Below are positions 11,406 through 23,679 of a stretch of DNA of 64,000 bases, piece after piece. The stretch is from NCBI GenBank assembly GCA_008508345.1, contig QNGE01001315.1, forward strand, positions 1 through 64,000, written 5' to 3'. The notes under the pieces were generated by a model. It was not told the origin of the DNA. It saw nothing but the letters and a program-made list of their open reading frames with translations, and did not search any database. A program made the position numbers and the translations under genes. Every line of letters begins with the position of its first letter. The stretch's first letter is position 1. The DNA is from Paragonimus westermani. Taxonomy: Eukaryota > Platyhelminthes > Trematoda > Plagiorchiida > Troglotrematidae.

Positions 11406-13185
11406 AACCGAAACGTGATCGCTGTGCAGGTATCTCGAAATCTGGCTCAAATTTTCTCGTTGTCGTTGTTCACTCACACTTTGCCGTACTGGTGCCCTGT
11501 GCATCAAAAATCACATACGATTGCTGTGGTTCGTTATCGAAAAAAGGTTCATTCGTTGCGCATTCAACTGTTTGGGCCACACAATATATGCTTTTTCCGC
11601 TTTTTAATGAGTGCTTTCCTCCGAATTGCTGAAAACTAATTGTCCACAGTGTACTTTATTTGATCTTATCAACAGTGAAACGTGTTGGATTCAGCAATGC
11701 TGGGACTCAGAACACATTGGCCGAGGCAGTGAGCTTCTGTGGCAGACACGGGTGCAAAATGTCCGTACAAAACCATATATAGCGCCACTACTGCCAGAAG
11801 TGGTATCAATCTAAGTGCAGTAGCCTCTACCGTCGTCACTACCAGCAGCCTGGTTCAACATCTCTGAATTTTTTCTGCATAAGCTGCAGGTTTGACGAAG
11901 GCCAAGGGGCCTCTTTGCCGCCGACTGTTCAATCATGCACCACAAAAAGTGCAGCGACGCGTGAATTCTGCGACTGCAAACGCGGAGTTCTTTTTAATTC
12001 TGTCTCCTATTCTTCCCATGAGGAGTAGGGTGGAGGAGTATCAAACAGCTCTCGCTAAAATGAAGTTCGAATTGCAGTCCCTAAATGAGTGCATGGTGAT
12101 TGCCCTACCTAATATTGCAATCACCAAGAAGACAGTTGTCCTCTCAACTGCACACAGAAGAGGCTGTGATTAAAATGAAACAGAAAGCTCTCAGAAAAAG
12201 AAGAGTTGCTTCATGTGACCGCTTCCCCACAACACCACCAACCGAGCGAGCCAAATCAGTGTTAGCATCTACATTCTAACCGGACGTCGAAAACCTCGTA
12301 CTCGCGAGCAGGCTGGGCTCGAGAACAACCAGCATGTCACTAGGCGTTTCGGTTACTCTACCAGCTCACCTCCGAGACAGTTGTGAGAAAACGTTGTCTT
12401 CAAAGTTCGCTAACGCCCGCCTGAAGAACGTCTTCCGACTGCTCTCGGCAAGATAGGTCGGGACGTAAGCAGCGGACCAAGACAGGCCGTAAGCTATAAA
12501 TGGAGACTGCAATCGTAGTTACTGCTCCTGAGTTGTTAACGCAGACTCCTCTGCGTGTAGTAGGATGCGCTGACGCCGTTTTACTAGTAACTCGAACCAC
12601 CGAAGCCACAAACACAGGCACTAATGCTAAGGGCAACGAAACGACAAGAAAATGTTTTCCGAGTTTATTCCCCCAAACCCGCCAAACAGGCCGGCAGGAG
12701 TTTCTTTGGCTTAAGAATTCGGAACAGAATTGGCCCGCTGGGCCGCTTCCTGTGATTCAAAAGACACTCCTTTGTCCCGTCTCACCGGGCATTTCTATCA
12801 AGGACACCATAACACCGCGCACATTGCCCTCTTTCAAACTCTGCACCCTACCGACGAGAAATTCAAATTATCCGTTTGTGAAAGCTTCCAAACATCCTAC
12901 CAAGAAGCGGAAGTTAACAGAGCGCAGACGTTGCAAGTTGCGACGCCAGAAATGACGGTCAAGCGCCCCGTAACGTCGTTGACGTACGCATAAGCGATGA
13001 TTCCGCGTCCGCGGCTCCCTAGTAGAGCCATCAGAACAACTCGGCAGAACAGACCCAGTCCATTCGAATCACCCTCGTCAATTCTAAGTTTTCTTTCCCA
13101 GGCTCTTCATTGCACTTCTGCTACAAAATCTTACAAAGAAGTCATCTGCAAGTGCAAATACACGAAGTGTTTCAGTTTGTAGAAC
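11406..13185. other. No gene recognised; possible LINE ORF1 or linker
   Basis: Plus-strand open frames (11892-12173, 12500-12955) lie just upstream of LINE copy C and could be its ORF1. The frame at 11892 includes a short run of heptad-like residues ('EEYQTALAKMKFELQSLNEC') that suggests a coiled coil, a common feature of LINE ORF1 proteins. No RNA-binding or zinc-finger motif was seen, so this is only a possibility. Confidence 0.35.
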
Positions 13186-15545
13186 AAATTGCCGGAAATC
13201 AGAGGGTTGATTCATGATACCCAGCCCACATGTTTGCTTTCACGGAGACGTGGCTTACAGGTAAAATCAGTGGTAGTCAACTGAGGGTCCGAGAACTGGC
13301 TAAGCCAGATGGAGAATGGGGAGTCATGCGATTTTCCTCCAGCAGTATCTCCTGACGCCCACGGTTATCAATGGCTTACACGACGGAAATCGTGGACGCG
13401 GCATGTCGACGCACCGAAGCAGCATCGTTCTGGACGGGTTCCCTCTCCGCTCGACCTAGCCATCACTACTAAGAGCCACCTGGTAAACAGAATGAAAATC
13501 GAGTCGCTACTAAGACAGTGATTACCCTCTGTTACTGGTTACGGCAACCACCAAAAGCCCTCAGTTTGGAACTTCAGTCACGCTGAGTTCCACGGCCTGA
13601 GAACCTACCTAGGTTCAATTCTTCTTGGTTTTAACTCTGTGGACCAGAAATATCGCGCGTTTCAGAAGGTAATTCAGGAAGCGAAAGACCTATTTTTATC
13701 GAGCAAACTGTGCACTTCCTCTTTTCGGCCACCGCTTCCGCTCAGAATATGTCGTCACCTCGACGACCGTTCCCACTTATTGGCGAAGCAAAAGCTTGGG
13801 AAAAACTCGGAGTAACAAAGCGCTTTCTACGCTGCTCGTGATAGATGCAGGCGGGAAATCCGTGAACATGCCAGAGTCGTACAAGTAAAGGTAATTCTCA
13901 CTATCTGTGAGAACAGAACCCCTTACTGAAGAAAGATTATACCTTCAACCCTCTCCTTGCGACTGCCAACGGGGAGACCTCGTCTGACTCTTTAGTTGTG
14001 GCCGAGTTATTCAGGGAATAGTACATGGCGGTTGACAACGTCGCACCGCACAACTGACATCCTATCCAACCGTTGCAGAACTCCCGACAACCACCAGTTA
14101 CCGCTGGGTCTTCTGTGCCACGTGTTAAAGGCCTTTTGTTCAAGTTTAATTCGCACAGTTCAACGAGTCCTGAAAAGAACCGCTTAAGAATTCCCAAGAA
14201 AACAGCTGCTCAACTAACAGAACCTTTTTATAAGCTGTTTAAACAGATTCTCCGGACGGTTATTCTTCCCAGTGCATGAAAAGGGACGACAGTCTCGCCA
14301 ATATTTGAGACGAGGGCCAAATATTCCCTCAATAGCTATCGGCCAAACAGTAACACTAACATTCCGTAGAATATAGTGCAGCGTTCACGAAAGCGTACCA
14401 TTCTCAACCGTTTCTTATGGTACCATCTATTTTCTTCATCTAGCATGGCTTCCCTTCCAACCGGTCATGCATAACAAACACGCTTATTTTCATGGGCAGT
14501 CTGACGGGGGCGATAGACAACGGCATCACCTCAGGCGCTATGTTCGTTGATTTCACCAAGGCTTTTGGCCGTGTTACACACGCCTTAATGAAACGCGGAC
14601 TAGACGCCTATAGTATTCAAGGAGATTTTCTTCATTGGATGACCTCTCTGCCTGCTAAAGGAACTTTCAAAGTTGAGACCGGATCAGTACCTTTTTCTCT
14701 TTCCACAATTTCTTCGGGACCCTCTCAAGGGTTTGTGATAGGTCCTCTGTTATTTCTGGCTCACATCACCGACATACAGGACAACATTTACGGTGACACC
14801 CTCCTATACACTAGCGACTCAAAAATCTGGGGTGCAACTGTTTCCAGTGCACTACAGATTGATCTTGACGTAAATGAGCGCTAGTCAATCGATTGAGGTC
14901 CCCAATAAATGACAACAAGTCTACCTATCACTCTGTGTAGTTTCTGGTAGCGCCTCCTTAGGTCACACTGCGTTCACCGCAGTAGATACCACGAAAGTCG
15001 ATCTGAAGGAAGGTCCGGACATCTGGCTGTCACTTAACTTATCCCTAGCTTGCCACCATGATATGGCTGCAAAAAAAGGGATTTGGTGCCCTTGGGATGA
15101 TCAAACACACTTTTTCCTGCATAGAAAAGTAAGTATTTCAAACGCTTCACGGAATTTGCACAAGACCGATCCTCGAGTGTGCTGAACGGACCGTGTATAC
15201 TGGCCACGAAAAAAGAATATTAGCTGTTGAACGTGTCCAGCACTTGAATACACGACTAGTCACTAGCATAAGAAATGTCGTGTACGACTCTCGACTTTGT
15301 ATCCAATCGAATTTCGACGGCTCCGCGGTGATTTGCTTCTGATGCACTTCTTGGAGTAGGTCTCGCGGAGCAGTTGTTTACTGTAGCGAATGGTGAAGGC
15401 TGGCGATGACATAAGAGGAAGCTTTTCAGGCTTCGTTCCCAGATCCTTCTTGGGTAGCAGTCCTTTTGTTACAGGGTTATCAAGCTTTGGGAAGGCTTTC
15501 CTTCAGAGAGTGTTGGCAGCGCTTTCATAGGTCAATTTAAAGAAC
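13186..15545 (+). mobile_element. CR1-like LINE, near-complete ORF2 in pieces (copy C)
   Basis: The pieces in order are: endonuclease start near 13190-13290 with 'FAFTETWLTGKI' (E-T-W motif); pre-RT linker near 13900-14280 ('AAQLTEPFYKLFKQILRTVI', then 'YSLNSYRPNSNTNIP'); RT at 14492-14884 with 'VDFTKAFGRVTHALM' (motif A; the second Asp is Gly), 'GPSQGFVIGPLLFL' (motif B) and 'LLYTSDSKIWG' (motif C, A-D-D replaced by T-S-D); and a C-terminal part to 15545, ending 'VIKLWEGFPSESV'. Multiple stops break the frame. The degraded catalytic box shows it cannot work. Confidence 0.8.
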
Positions 15546-15866
15546 TATCTGTTCTAGTCTACCTAAAAACTCACCAGGCAGGTAAGCTTATTCTGTTCTT
15601 GGTAACTGAAGTAATCCCCATGAGTGGTGCTACACCCTGTTTTCAATAGTGGTGGGTAACAAAGGCCAACTGGATCCGGGAACGTCGAACCCCTGTACCA
15701 GTTGCTGAATCGTCGAGTTAGTTTATGCCGTTCAGGGCAGCGAGGATGTATCAATTCTCTTCTTTCATCACTACCTTTAGACTACTAATGAAAGCTTCCG
15801 CACTGACAGAAAACGCGGCTTGGTCAACCTCCGGAACACAGCGGCTGCCCAAGTAGCACACTGGAG
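15546..15866. other. Spacer between LINE copy C and the DNA transposon; nothing recognised
   Basis: About 320 bases with no feature that I can support. A minus-strand open frame at 15754-15563 has no known motif. Confidence 0.4.
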
Positions 15867-15916
15867 CACTCAATCGTTCCCTGAGTGATTTTTGAGTGTT
15901 ATTTTTGAAACACTCA
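15867..15916 (+). repeat. Left terminal inverted repeat of the DNA transposon
   Basis: It contains 'gttccctgagtgat' followed by 'gagtgtt'. The reverse complement of 19803-19850 contains 'gttctctgagtgat' followed by 'cagtgtt' at the same spacing. Similarity runs over roughly 45 bases with scattered mismatches. Confidence 0.65.
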
Positions 15917-16559
15917 TCGAACCTTGTTGGGTATAATTTCTGTGTATCAGTTCAAAGGCATAAAGGCTAATAAAAATAATACACCTCTTCTTTACTACTC
16001 AAAAACGTGTCGGCGAGCCTACACTGCCCATGTGAATTTTGTTTTATCGAACCACAGAGCAATAGTGGTGACGGCGCCAACCGAATAATTTCAGTCATCT
16101 TGCCTGCCTCGTTAACTGGAAAATGAGCACTAGGGAGTCATGGAGACCGAGGGGTTGTTCGCGTGATAACTTTCGCTTTTCGGTTACACTAGAGAATCAG
16201 GAGCGTTCCGGAGGCAGCTGTACGACACCCACGGCTGTTGTTGCGGAGTCCGTTCAACAGATTCCTCCAGTTTTGCAACACTATCAAGGTCAGCGATTGC
16301 TGTGAGGTGATCTTGAAAATTTAGAAGAACATCCACTCGCAGCCATTTCTTCGGTCGTGGAAAGTGTTAAGGGAGATTTCTTGACGGAGGCATGTTCCGC
16401 TGATTACGTTCTTCAGTCTTCCAATTCGGCGATCACTCCAGCAGTGATGACAAGAAATACCTCTATGGCGTGGAAAACGGGTATTTGACAATATAATTCA
16501 ACATTATTGCCATCATCGTTGCAGACGACGTCGTCGGTACGAATGACAGGGAGAGGACA

Positions 16560-17860
16560 CCCACAGAAGTTGTTCGCACAATTGCTTTGGAGGTTCGACT
16601 GTCTTTAAAGGCCGCCGGTATTATGCTCAGTCACCTGAAGAAAGTGTTTCCTCAGTTGCCGTTGGATGCACACACTCTCTTATGAACACCACAAGGGTGT
16701 TCATGTACATTCATCGGGGGTGGAGAATACATCCACTTCGGTTTGAATGAACGTATACACCAGGCCGTACGTGGGCGATGGACGGAAGACGTGAATGTTT
16801 TCCGACTTCATCTGAATATTATTGGTGTAACCCTTCTCAGCATTTCACGTTTACAAGTGTGACCCATCCTTGGAAGACTGACATGCCCTTCATCACCGGT
16901 GTTCGTCATGAGATTATTCGGCGGTATTTCTAGACCTGTGAATGTCGGAGAATATCTGGACAGGGTGATAGAGGACGCGTTGATCGTAATGAGGGATGTT
17001 TTTTTGCTGTCAACATATAACCTTCGTGTGCAGGTCGTTTTGGATTGCGTAGTTGATAATGCACCCGCCAGAGCTTTTTTTCGTCAGGTGAAAAGCCACA
17101 ATGGTTATCACTGTTGTGAAAAGTGTACAGCACCGGAAGTGTACGTTTCCAAAAAAATGGTGTTCCCACCCAGCAGGTACCGCTTATAAACAGACACCGA
17201 CCTCGGGAATCGACGCTAAGAAGAACATCACGTTGGTCAGTCCCCTTTCGAGAGGTTACATGAGAACATGATAACCTGTTCCCCGCTAGGTTACATGCTC
17301 ATGGTAGTCCTGGGAACGATGAGACGCTACATGAACCTATGGAGAGCATGCCCAACGGAAAAGAAAATCCGTCTGGAATCATCGCCAAGGAATCAGTTGA
17401 ACAGTAGGATAATGAGACTGGGGGAAGACTTGACTTGTGAGTTTCCGAGGGAATGTCAATCAACGGTGGATTGCGACCGTTGTAAGGCTACGAAATTTCG
17501 GCAGTTCTTGTTGTACATTGGTCCCGTGGCGTTGAAAGGAGTGGTGGATTAAAAAACTTCCGAAAACTTCTCACACTTCTCCGTTTCCGTATACCTACTT
17601 CGCTGCCCGAAGTGGTGTGTTCACTAAGTGGATTTAGCGGGGTCCTTGTTGCGAAAACCACTGGTTCAGTTTGCTGCTCTCTACGGTGAATCAGAGCTTG
17701 TGTTCAACTTCCACTGCGTCAGCTATCTGTGTTCGGACGTCAGATTGCATGGATCGCTAGACTCTTATTCGGCGTTCCCATTTGAGTTTTACATGCGAAC
17801 TTTACGCGGGTTCGTATGATTTTCAAATAAGCCTACTTCGCAGATCTTTCGACGCATAAC
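16560..17860 (+). pseudogene. CACTA/EnSpm-like transposase (TNP2/DUF4218-type) remnant
   Basis: Pieces in several frames follow a conserved animal transposase-like family. Near 16660-16850 are 'LDAHTLL' and a 'GEYIHFGLNERIHQAVRGRW' region. At 16899-17189 is 'DNAPARAFFRQVKSHNGYHC', followed by 'CEKCTAPE' (a probable zinc-binding CxxC). At 17268-17552 is 'FPRECQSTVDCDRCKATKF', followed by 'RQFLLYIGPVALKGVV'. At 17628-17819 is 'FAALYGESELVFNFHCVSYL', then 'GSLDSYSAFPFEFYMRTLRG', the DUF4218-like end. Stops after 17189, 17552 and 17819 break it. Placing the family in CACTA rests on resemblance to plant TNP2/DUF4218 proteins and is inference. Confidence 0.65.
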
Positions 17861-18479
17861 GGAAAGGATGCATGTACACCTGCCAGATGTCAGTGCATTC
17901 GTGGATGATGCGAGGGCAACATCCATTCCTATAGCAGCGAACAAACAGGGTGAGTTCATTCACGAAAGCGTGATGTACTGTGACGTCAAGTCCGTGGTAA
18001 TCAGCGCCTTGGTCAGAAGACGCATTCTCATACGGCGTTTCGCAACCTGTTGCGATTTTTTTGACATGTTACTTTCCAGCAGACCGCACTTTTTCCAGTG
18101 CTCCCATATATACACATCCACCTGTTGAGTGGACCGTGAACGTATTCAGTGTAAAGGGCCGTTCCTATCACTCAGAACAGCTTTGTATTTTGCCCAGTAA
18201 TGCACACTTGGAAAAGTGTCAGTAAAATGAATTCTACCTGATTTATTCCATTTTCTTTAGCACTAACACGATGGTTCAGCTAATAAACACTTCCATTTTC
18301 AGAGGTAGCGGGTAGTGGAGTTCGAGGATGAAAGCACAAGTCGTGAACGCGCTCGGTCCGGGAATAGCATCCACGAAGCTTCACAGGTCGCTATTGGATA
18401 GAATGAGAGCACCCATTGTTTCGAAGCTGTGAAACGTCAAGATGCATCATGCAACATGTATGCGCTTTCAATTTTCCTA

Positions 18480-19600
18480 ACATCTAGATGACCTGCAATT
18501 GGCTCACAAATACCAACGAATCTCGGAAGAGTTATCAGGTATACCATCGTCTGAGGCCATGGACACAATGGATCCTGGTGGCAAACGTAAGAGGTACCGT
18601 GAAGTCGCTTCATGTCACGTATGCAGACAAGCTATCGTCCGTTCCGACTTAACGTGCGAAGCCCCCAGTTTACGCCGTCGACATCGACTGTTCTCCTCCA
18701 CCAACACCAACACCACCACAATTGGAGAATATGTCCCACGAACCGTCATCTCTAACACGATGAACATTGAGGTCAGTGAGAAACCTGCCCACTTCCTCCA
18801 GCCCTATTGCTTCCAGGCATGTAACTGGTAAAATCTCGTTCAATAAGTATTCGGCTCTACCATCGTTAGTTCACCCGCAGCACACAGTGAGGCAGTGTGC
18901 AAAAACGTTACTGCCAAATAAGTGACAGTCAAAAGCTTAGTCCGTTTAATACAAACAATCACCGTGTTCACCGAATGCAATTGAGAATTTAGTTCTTCGA
19001 AACGTCAGAATTCGCAAGGAGTTGCGCGTCCTACGGCTGGAACTGAAGGCATTGCGATTCAAACACGCAACTTCCGGTACGTAATCCACCGCACACTTCC
19101 ACATGCGATTCCCGATGCAGTCCATAGGAGACACGCAAATGCTGAATATGTAGCTGGAAGATGTGAAAGTATATACCCAGCTGGTATGTTCCATTTATCC
19201 GATTCACAGTGCCCAAGTGACCTTTCTCGGCAGTGTTGGCGGTACATCCATGGGTGAGTGCACCCGGATTGTTATGAGAACATCATTGACGGGTGAAGTA
19301 GCGAAAACAATAAACTGGAGGAGAGTAAACAATCGTGTTTGCATTTTTCTCTTACCCTTGGCCGCAACCATCGTTGGTATGTTCGATCACTAAAAGACAA
19401 CATTTGTTAAATGTAGAATCCATCATGAAGAAGGCCTATCCAGGCGTATCAGACGCGGCCGTCAAGGGAACCTATCGACACTGGGTCCAGAAAGCGAGAT
19501 TGCGGCAACAAAGAATCCAACGATCTCGTTACCTACATTTTAGCACTGATACCAATTATGTGTCCTTCAAAGTCATACACATATATAGCTGTAAATATTG
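18480..19600 (+). pseudogene. DUF4806-like second protein of the DNA transposon, remnant
   Basis: The first piece (18499-18831) is a polar, Ser/Thr-rich stretch with 'CHVCRQAIVRSDLTC'. A helical segment follows near 18970-19050 ('LRNVRIRKELRVLRLELKAL', possible coiled coil). Then comes a domain split over 19163-19393 and 19335-19607: 'FLGSVGGTSMGECTRIVMRT', 'INWRRVNNRVCIFLLPLAAT' and 'VKGTYRHWVQKARLRQQR'. This matches the DUF4806 pattern of a Leu/Gly-Gly start, an N-W-x-G-x-x-x-K-like centre and a basic end. DUF4806 proteins accompany this kind of transposase in other animals, as far as I recall. A stop near 19079 and a frame change break the frame. Confidence 0.55.
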
Positions 19601-19802
19601 CCCTTGATATAAAGTGTGAATGCCCATATGCCGTTTGCATCGTTTTTTGTGAAGTGAAACATTGCATCGCCGTTATTGTGTTAGAATAGGTTTACGTTTA
19701 ACGCGATGGAGCTCCGTAGGGAATTAAAAATTGTGCGGAACGTGATAAGATCGTTTAATGGGGCTGCGCGCACATTTTCCCCCATTGTTTCCTGAGTGTT
19801 CC

Positions 19803-19850
19803 CAAAGTGTCTACTTGAAACACTGAGAGATCACTCAGAGAACAGTCGTG
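19803..19850 (-). repeat. Right terminal inverted repeat of the DNA transposon
   Basis: This is the inverted counterpart of 15867-15916. Its inner part also carries direct and inverted 'gagtgtt/aacactg' motifs, as subterminal repeats of such transposons often do. Confidence 0.65.
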
Positions 19851-20013
19851 CTATTAGGGTGGGCATCAGAATGTCTACAGGCGCATGCCCCCATCAAGTC
19901 CTGAATTTGAAACTGAAATTGAAAAACCCGCAAGCCAGGGCTCAGGGTCGTCTCAAGGTCTTTCAAAGGTCGCCGTGTCGCTATGTTTTATTTTCGGATA
20001 TTTTGGGGATTTC

Positions 20014-20156
20014 ATGTTTTCACCTAATATTCATCCTGAATTTGCTGCTATCATTCAGAAATATATCAGTGGAGCAACGCATGATGTTGCTACAGACCCA
20101 CTAGAGGACCCGGAGGTTCGGGATGCCGCGAATGTCGATCGTTACGGTTTTTATCA
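20014..20156 (+). CDS. TBC RabGAP (RN-tre/USP6NL-like), exon 1 visible
   Basis: The frame reads 'EFAAIIQKYISG', an acidic stretch 'DPLEDPEV', then 'VDRYGFY'. This is the layout of the N-terminus of RN-tre/USP6NL proteins: a K-Y-x-x-G motif, an acidic linker and D-R-(Y/F)-G-F-x-H. The exon ends at a strong GTGAGT donor (20157). Its last two bases 'ca' join the first base 't' of the exon at 32292 to make the expected His. I chose the ATG at 20014; an in-frame ATG at 19885 would add 43 residues, and the exon could instead start at an unseen acceptor. The right end of a DNA transposon lies only about 160 bases upstream, so the promoter or a leader exon may lie elsewhere. Confidence 0.7.
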
Positions 20157-20331
20157 GTGAGTTTCGTGTCTTTTTTTGTCAGGTATGACGATCAGAACAC
20201 TATTATTCTCTCTTATACATGGTTAAGGCAGCTATTACGGTTATATTTAGTATCTTCCGGATTGTAATAACGAGCTGAAACTCGAAGTTGGTAGAAATCA
20301 AGATTTGATCGTCAGTCGTCCGTAAATTTCT

Positions 20332-20754
20332 GATTTCAGCGTCTTACTCACGAGTTCGATGCTGGAGGCCAACGTCACCGGGTTTCAATCAATATACCTG
20401 TTACAATACTCAACAGGCGTTCGTTGATCCGAAAGACAACCATTCAAAAGAGTGTAGCACCTCTTTCGGGGATTACATCACCAGGCGTAAGACAAGGAAT
20501 CTAACAGGGTCTTGAAGCAACCTCTGGAGGTGCGACTCAGGATATCAACTGAGGCCGTTCCAGTGGTAACTGTTGATAATCCTCTAAGAAAACATCTGCT
20601 GTGTGCGATTTTCGGCGATTTCTTCGCGGGTTCGAGGTTGGAGGCCCAAATCACCCGGATCCAGTCAGTTTGTCCGTTTCTATGTCCACCGCTTTTCTAT
20701 TGACTTGAAAGACAGTCATTAAAAGCGGGTTGTGGCACCGCTCTTGGGGGTTAC
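20332..20754. repeat. Two diverged direct repeat units of about 140 bp
   Basis: 20332-20476 and 20617-20754 share the same order of short matches: 'gatttc', 'gttcga.g.tggaggcc', 'caccgg' / 'cacccgg', 'gaaagac' and 'ttac' at the end. Many substitutions and small indels separate them. They lie between exon 1 and the 3' end of LINE copy D and might be part of the LINE's 3' region. Confidence 0.5.
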
Positions 20755-20859
20755 GGAGAGTACCGAGGTCAGGGTGAAATGCTAATCTAACGGAACAGAG
20801 TAAACTGCTAATCTACTGATTTCTCACATAGTTGAAAATCTAATATCGCTTTGAGACGG

Positions 20860-22770
20860 TTCCTAGAAGAGCAGCCAACACCATCTAATGGAGAGTTGTT
20901 TCAATGGTTGATAACACTGTAAGGGAAGAATTGTTGCTTTAGGAAGGTCCGGGGTCGAAGCGTATAGATCTTTGGCATGACTTCTTTGACTGTTATCAGC
21001 TACTGGGGTAAGTAGTTGCTGCACTAGTCCTGCGCTAAAAAAATGTGTAGGGATTAAGTCACCACAGGGTCTTCGAAACTCAAATGGAAAAAGACAAAAA
21101 ATTTCAGAACGAGACTCGTAGGAAAAATGGTGCAAACCAGTGACCATTTTGGTGGATACGCTCAATGACAAGTATATCCCTCAAATCGGTGTGTACGACT
21201 TGGTTAGCATCCTCAAGCAGTGGTCCTATATAGACTCCGCAAAGAGTGAAAGGCATATGAGGAAAGGCTCTTTATCGTCCTAAGAGTCCCGAATCCCTTT
21301 CTGGTGGCCATTTGGTGGCGATAAGGGAAAGATAAGCTAGACGACGGCCAAATCCTTAGGCCCCCTTTAGGGTCAACGTTCGCGATATGTTACACTTTGT
21401 GCACTATGTATCACGAATAGGTTCTCAGATTCTTCTCCAAGCGACATATTTGCGCACTTGCTGTCGTTCAGAGGGAGACTCCAATCATCCGACCAGCACT
21501 CAATACGGTCAAGGTCAGTCTGCAATGCACTGGGCTCACAAGCATTCCAGATCTTTAAATCATCAGTGTTAAAGAGAGCGTTGCTGGAAATAAGGTTGAG
21601 AAGGTCATTAATGTGTATGAGAAACAACAGCAGACCAGGTAGGAATCCTTGGGGAACTCTACCGGAGATCGGCGAGTGAGAAGAAAGTTCCGATCCGGTT
21701 TTTATTCTGAAAGCTTTTACCTAGAAAGGATGTAATTCAGCAGAAAACCTTTCTTTGGACCCCATAAACCTCTAGTTTATGTACAGTAGGACCGTGTGGG
21801 ACCCAGTCAAAGGCGCCGGGAGAATCGAAAAAGATAGCATCCGAGATATGGCCATTGTCTTTGGTCTCTCCAAGGCTACCGATGAAGATTAACATGTTCG
21901 TCGTGCATGACTGGTCGGGAAGCCGCAGAGAAAGCACTGAGGACTTAGTTTTTCTCTGGCGGCTTATGCAGTTGGAGAGAAATGTCTTATTCTTGTGGAC
22001 TACCATTAAGATTGTTGACTGTACCTGTCGGGTATGTTGACGGCTTTCCCGCTTGCACCTGTTTCGTACAGGGCAACGGACTTCTAGATCCCCCTACTTG
22101 CCCGTAAGCTTCTGTATGGAGAGTAGACGAGAACGTACATCAAGAGGGCGACGTGTGTTCGCGGAAGCGGTTCACGAGAAAAGGACTTCCATCGTTCGCG
22201 GGGAACAAATGCCTCGTCAGTTTCGTGAACAGGGGCTTTAAAAGAAAGGTGGTTTAAGCTCACTGATACAGACACGAGGCTGAGTGTACTCGAAAATATC
22301 CTTAATGCGTTTAAGTCTATTTTCTGGACATTTTGGAATGAAGTCTTTGGTACAGCATTTTGGAGCCAGTAACCGGTAGTTTGGTGACCAACATATATAC
22401 CAGGTGAGTTCCATTCGTGATAACTAGATCATGCAAGGAAGGTATCTGTCCTGGACGGTGCCTTGTAGGTAGTTCGACGTGTTGTTCCCATGCTTTCTCA
22501 TGGGTCAGCATTGTCAAAAACTTTGAAAATACTATGATAGTTGGCATCGGGAACTTCTGGCTAAGGGAAAGAGCACAGCCATCCATGCATCCGCAGGATG
22601 AGTCTGTTCGATACAATGAGTACCCAGGAACATGCAGTTCATTATCACTTATATCTGCGGAAAACCAGGTCTCTGTCAAATCAAGAATATGAGGGTTAGT
22701 ATTGTATATAAACTGTCTGATTTCTGGCAGTTTGTTTAAAGAGCCCAGACAGTGAACATACACTTGAGGA
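20860..22770 (-). mobile_element. CR1-like LINE, internally deleted ORF2 (copy D)
   Basis: Read from 22770 downwards: endonuclease start 'LNKLPEIRQFIYNTNPHILD' with 'LTETWFSADISDNELHVPGY'; then RT 'HISDAIFFDSPGAFDWVPHG' (motif A) at 22006-21737; 'NTDDLKIW' in place of the A-D-D box at 21627-21373; and the C-terminal region 'STKMVTGLHHFSYESRSEIF', 'FPFEFRRPCGDLI' at 21171-20863. Much of the endonuclease-to-RT segment is missing or scrambled, and stops interrupt the frame. The 23.7-24.6 kb copy is a close relative: both share 'ccggtgtgtacgactcggtt'-like sequence near their ends. Confidence 0.8.
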
Positions 22771-23679
22771 CTAATTCGTCATTTGGCTAAGTGCGATAAA
22801 ACAAGAGCACGAGGAGGAGCTTGAGAAAGTAGTCCTAGTAGCACGGGAGAGTGCGCAGACGGTGGTAGATTTTCATGAGCCTTGGAGAGTAGCGGATGTT
22901 TCATCACAGCCTGAGTTTATGTGGGCGTCCCTGTGGGACGTTTTGTCTGCCTCTGTTGGCCATAGGTCGATGGCTTTAGAACTGCCTTCGCCTCCTGAAT
23001 TACTGCAGGGTAGCTTGCAGTTTTGCTTTCTGGAAAATGTGGGTGGGATTTTAGATGAGAAGAAGACTTAGGACGATATGATTCCGATTCGGCCGAGGAA
23101 AATGCGGTTAGAATGAGCCAAGTATGGGCCCTTCTGGATGCAGGTGGTGACCCCAGCAGACTCATTGGTTTATAAAGTTTAGGAGTAAAATAATCTTTAA
23201 CGGCCTTTTTTGAGATGGAATGGTTGGGGGTTAAAGGGAGAGTGGTGGTCTGTACCGCCTTTGGGAGCTACCTTTTCAGACCCGTGCAGCTCAGCAGACG
23301 ATTAACTATCCAAGAGGATGAGGACACCCTCATCTGATGTAGGCGTGGGTTGCTCCATTCGGGGACACTGGTCTCTTCCTGAGAGCGGGGATAAGGACTT
23401 TTAAGTTAACCTGAAGTTTGGGGTCATCCTTGACGCGTGACCTTGTTCTAACAAGCTAGGAACGCTTCTCGCGCTCCTGCAGTGGGCGATATAGTGAGAC
23501 TCCCTTTAGACTACCATGACTTTTCTTTAGTTCAGCAGCCTTGTTCGGTACTTCTTCGGTGCTAATCTTCACGGGTAACGTCACAAGAAGTCCGGGTGAT
23601 TCCATGGTTTAAGAAAGGTTCAAGGGCGGAGCTTGTAAACCTTCTTGTCATGACCCCGTCGGCCACTCTCAGCCACTAA

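Larger units (their letters stand above)
15867..19850 (+). mobile_element. Decayed CACTA-like DNA transposon with two coding regions
   Basis: The ends at 15867-15916 and 19803-19850 are inverted copies of each other. Between them lie two degenerate coding regions on the + strand: a transposase-like one (about 16560-17860) and a DUF4806-like one (about 18480-19600). The size of 4.0 kb suits an autonomous element. The outermost bases of both ends can be read as starting 'cact' or 'cacg', as in CACTA elements, but the exact termini and the target duplication are not clear. Both coding regions contain stops and frameshifts. The right end lies only about 160 bases before TBC exon 1. Confidence 0.65.
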
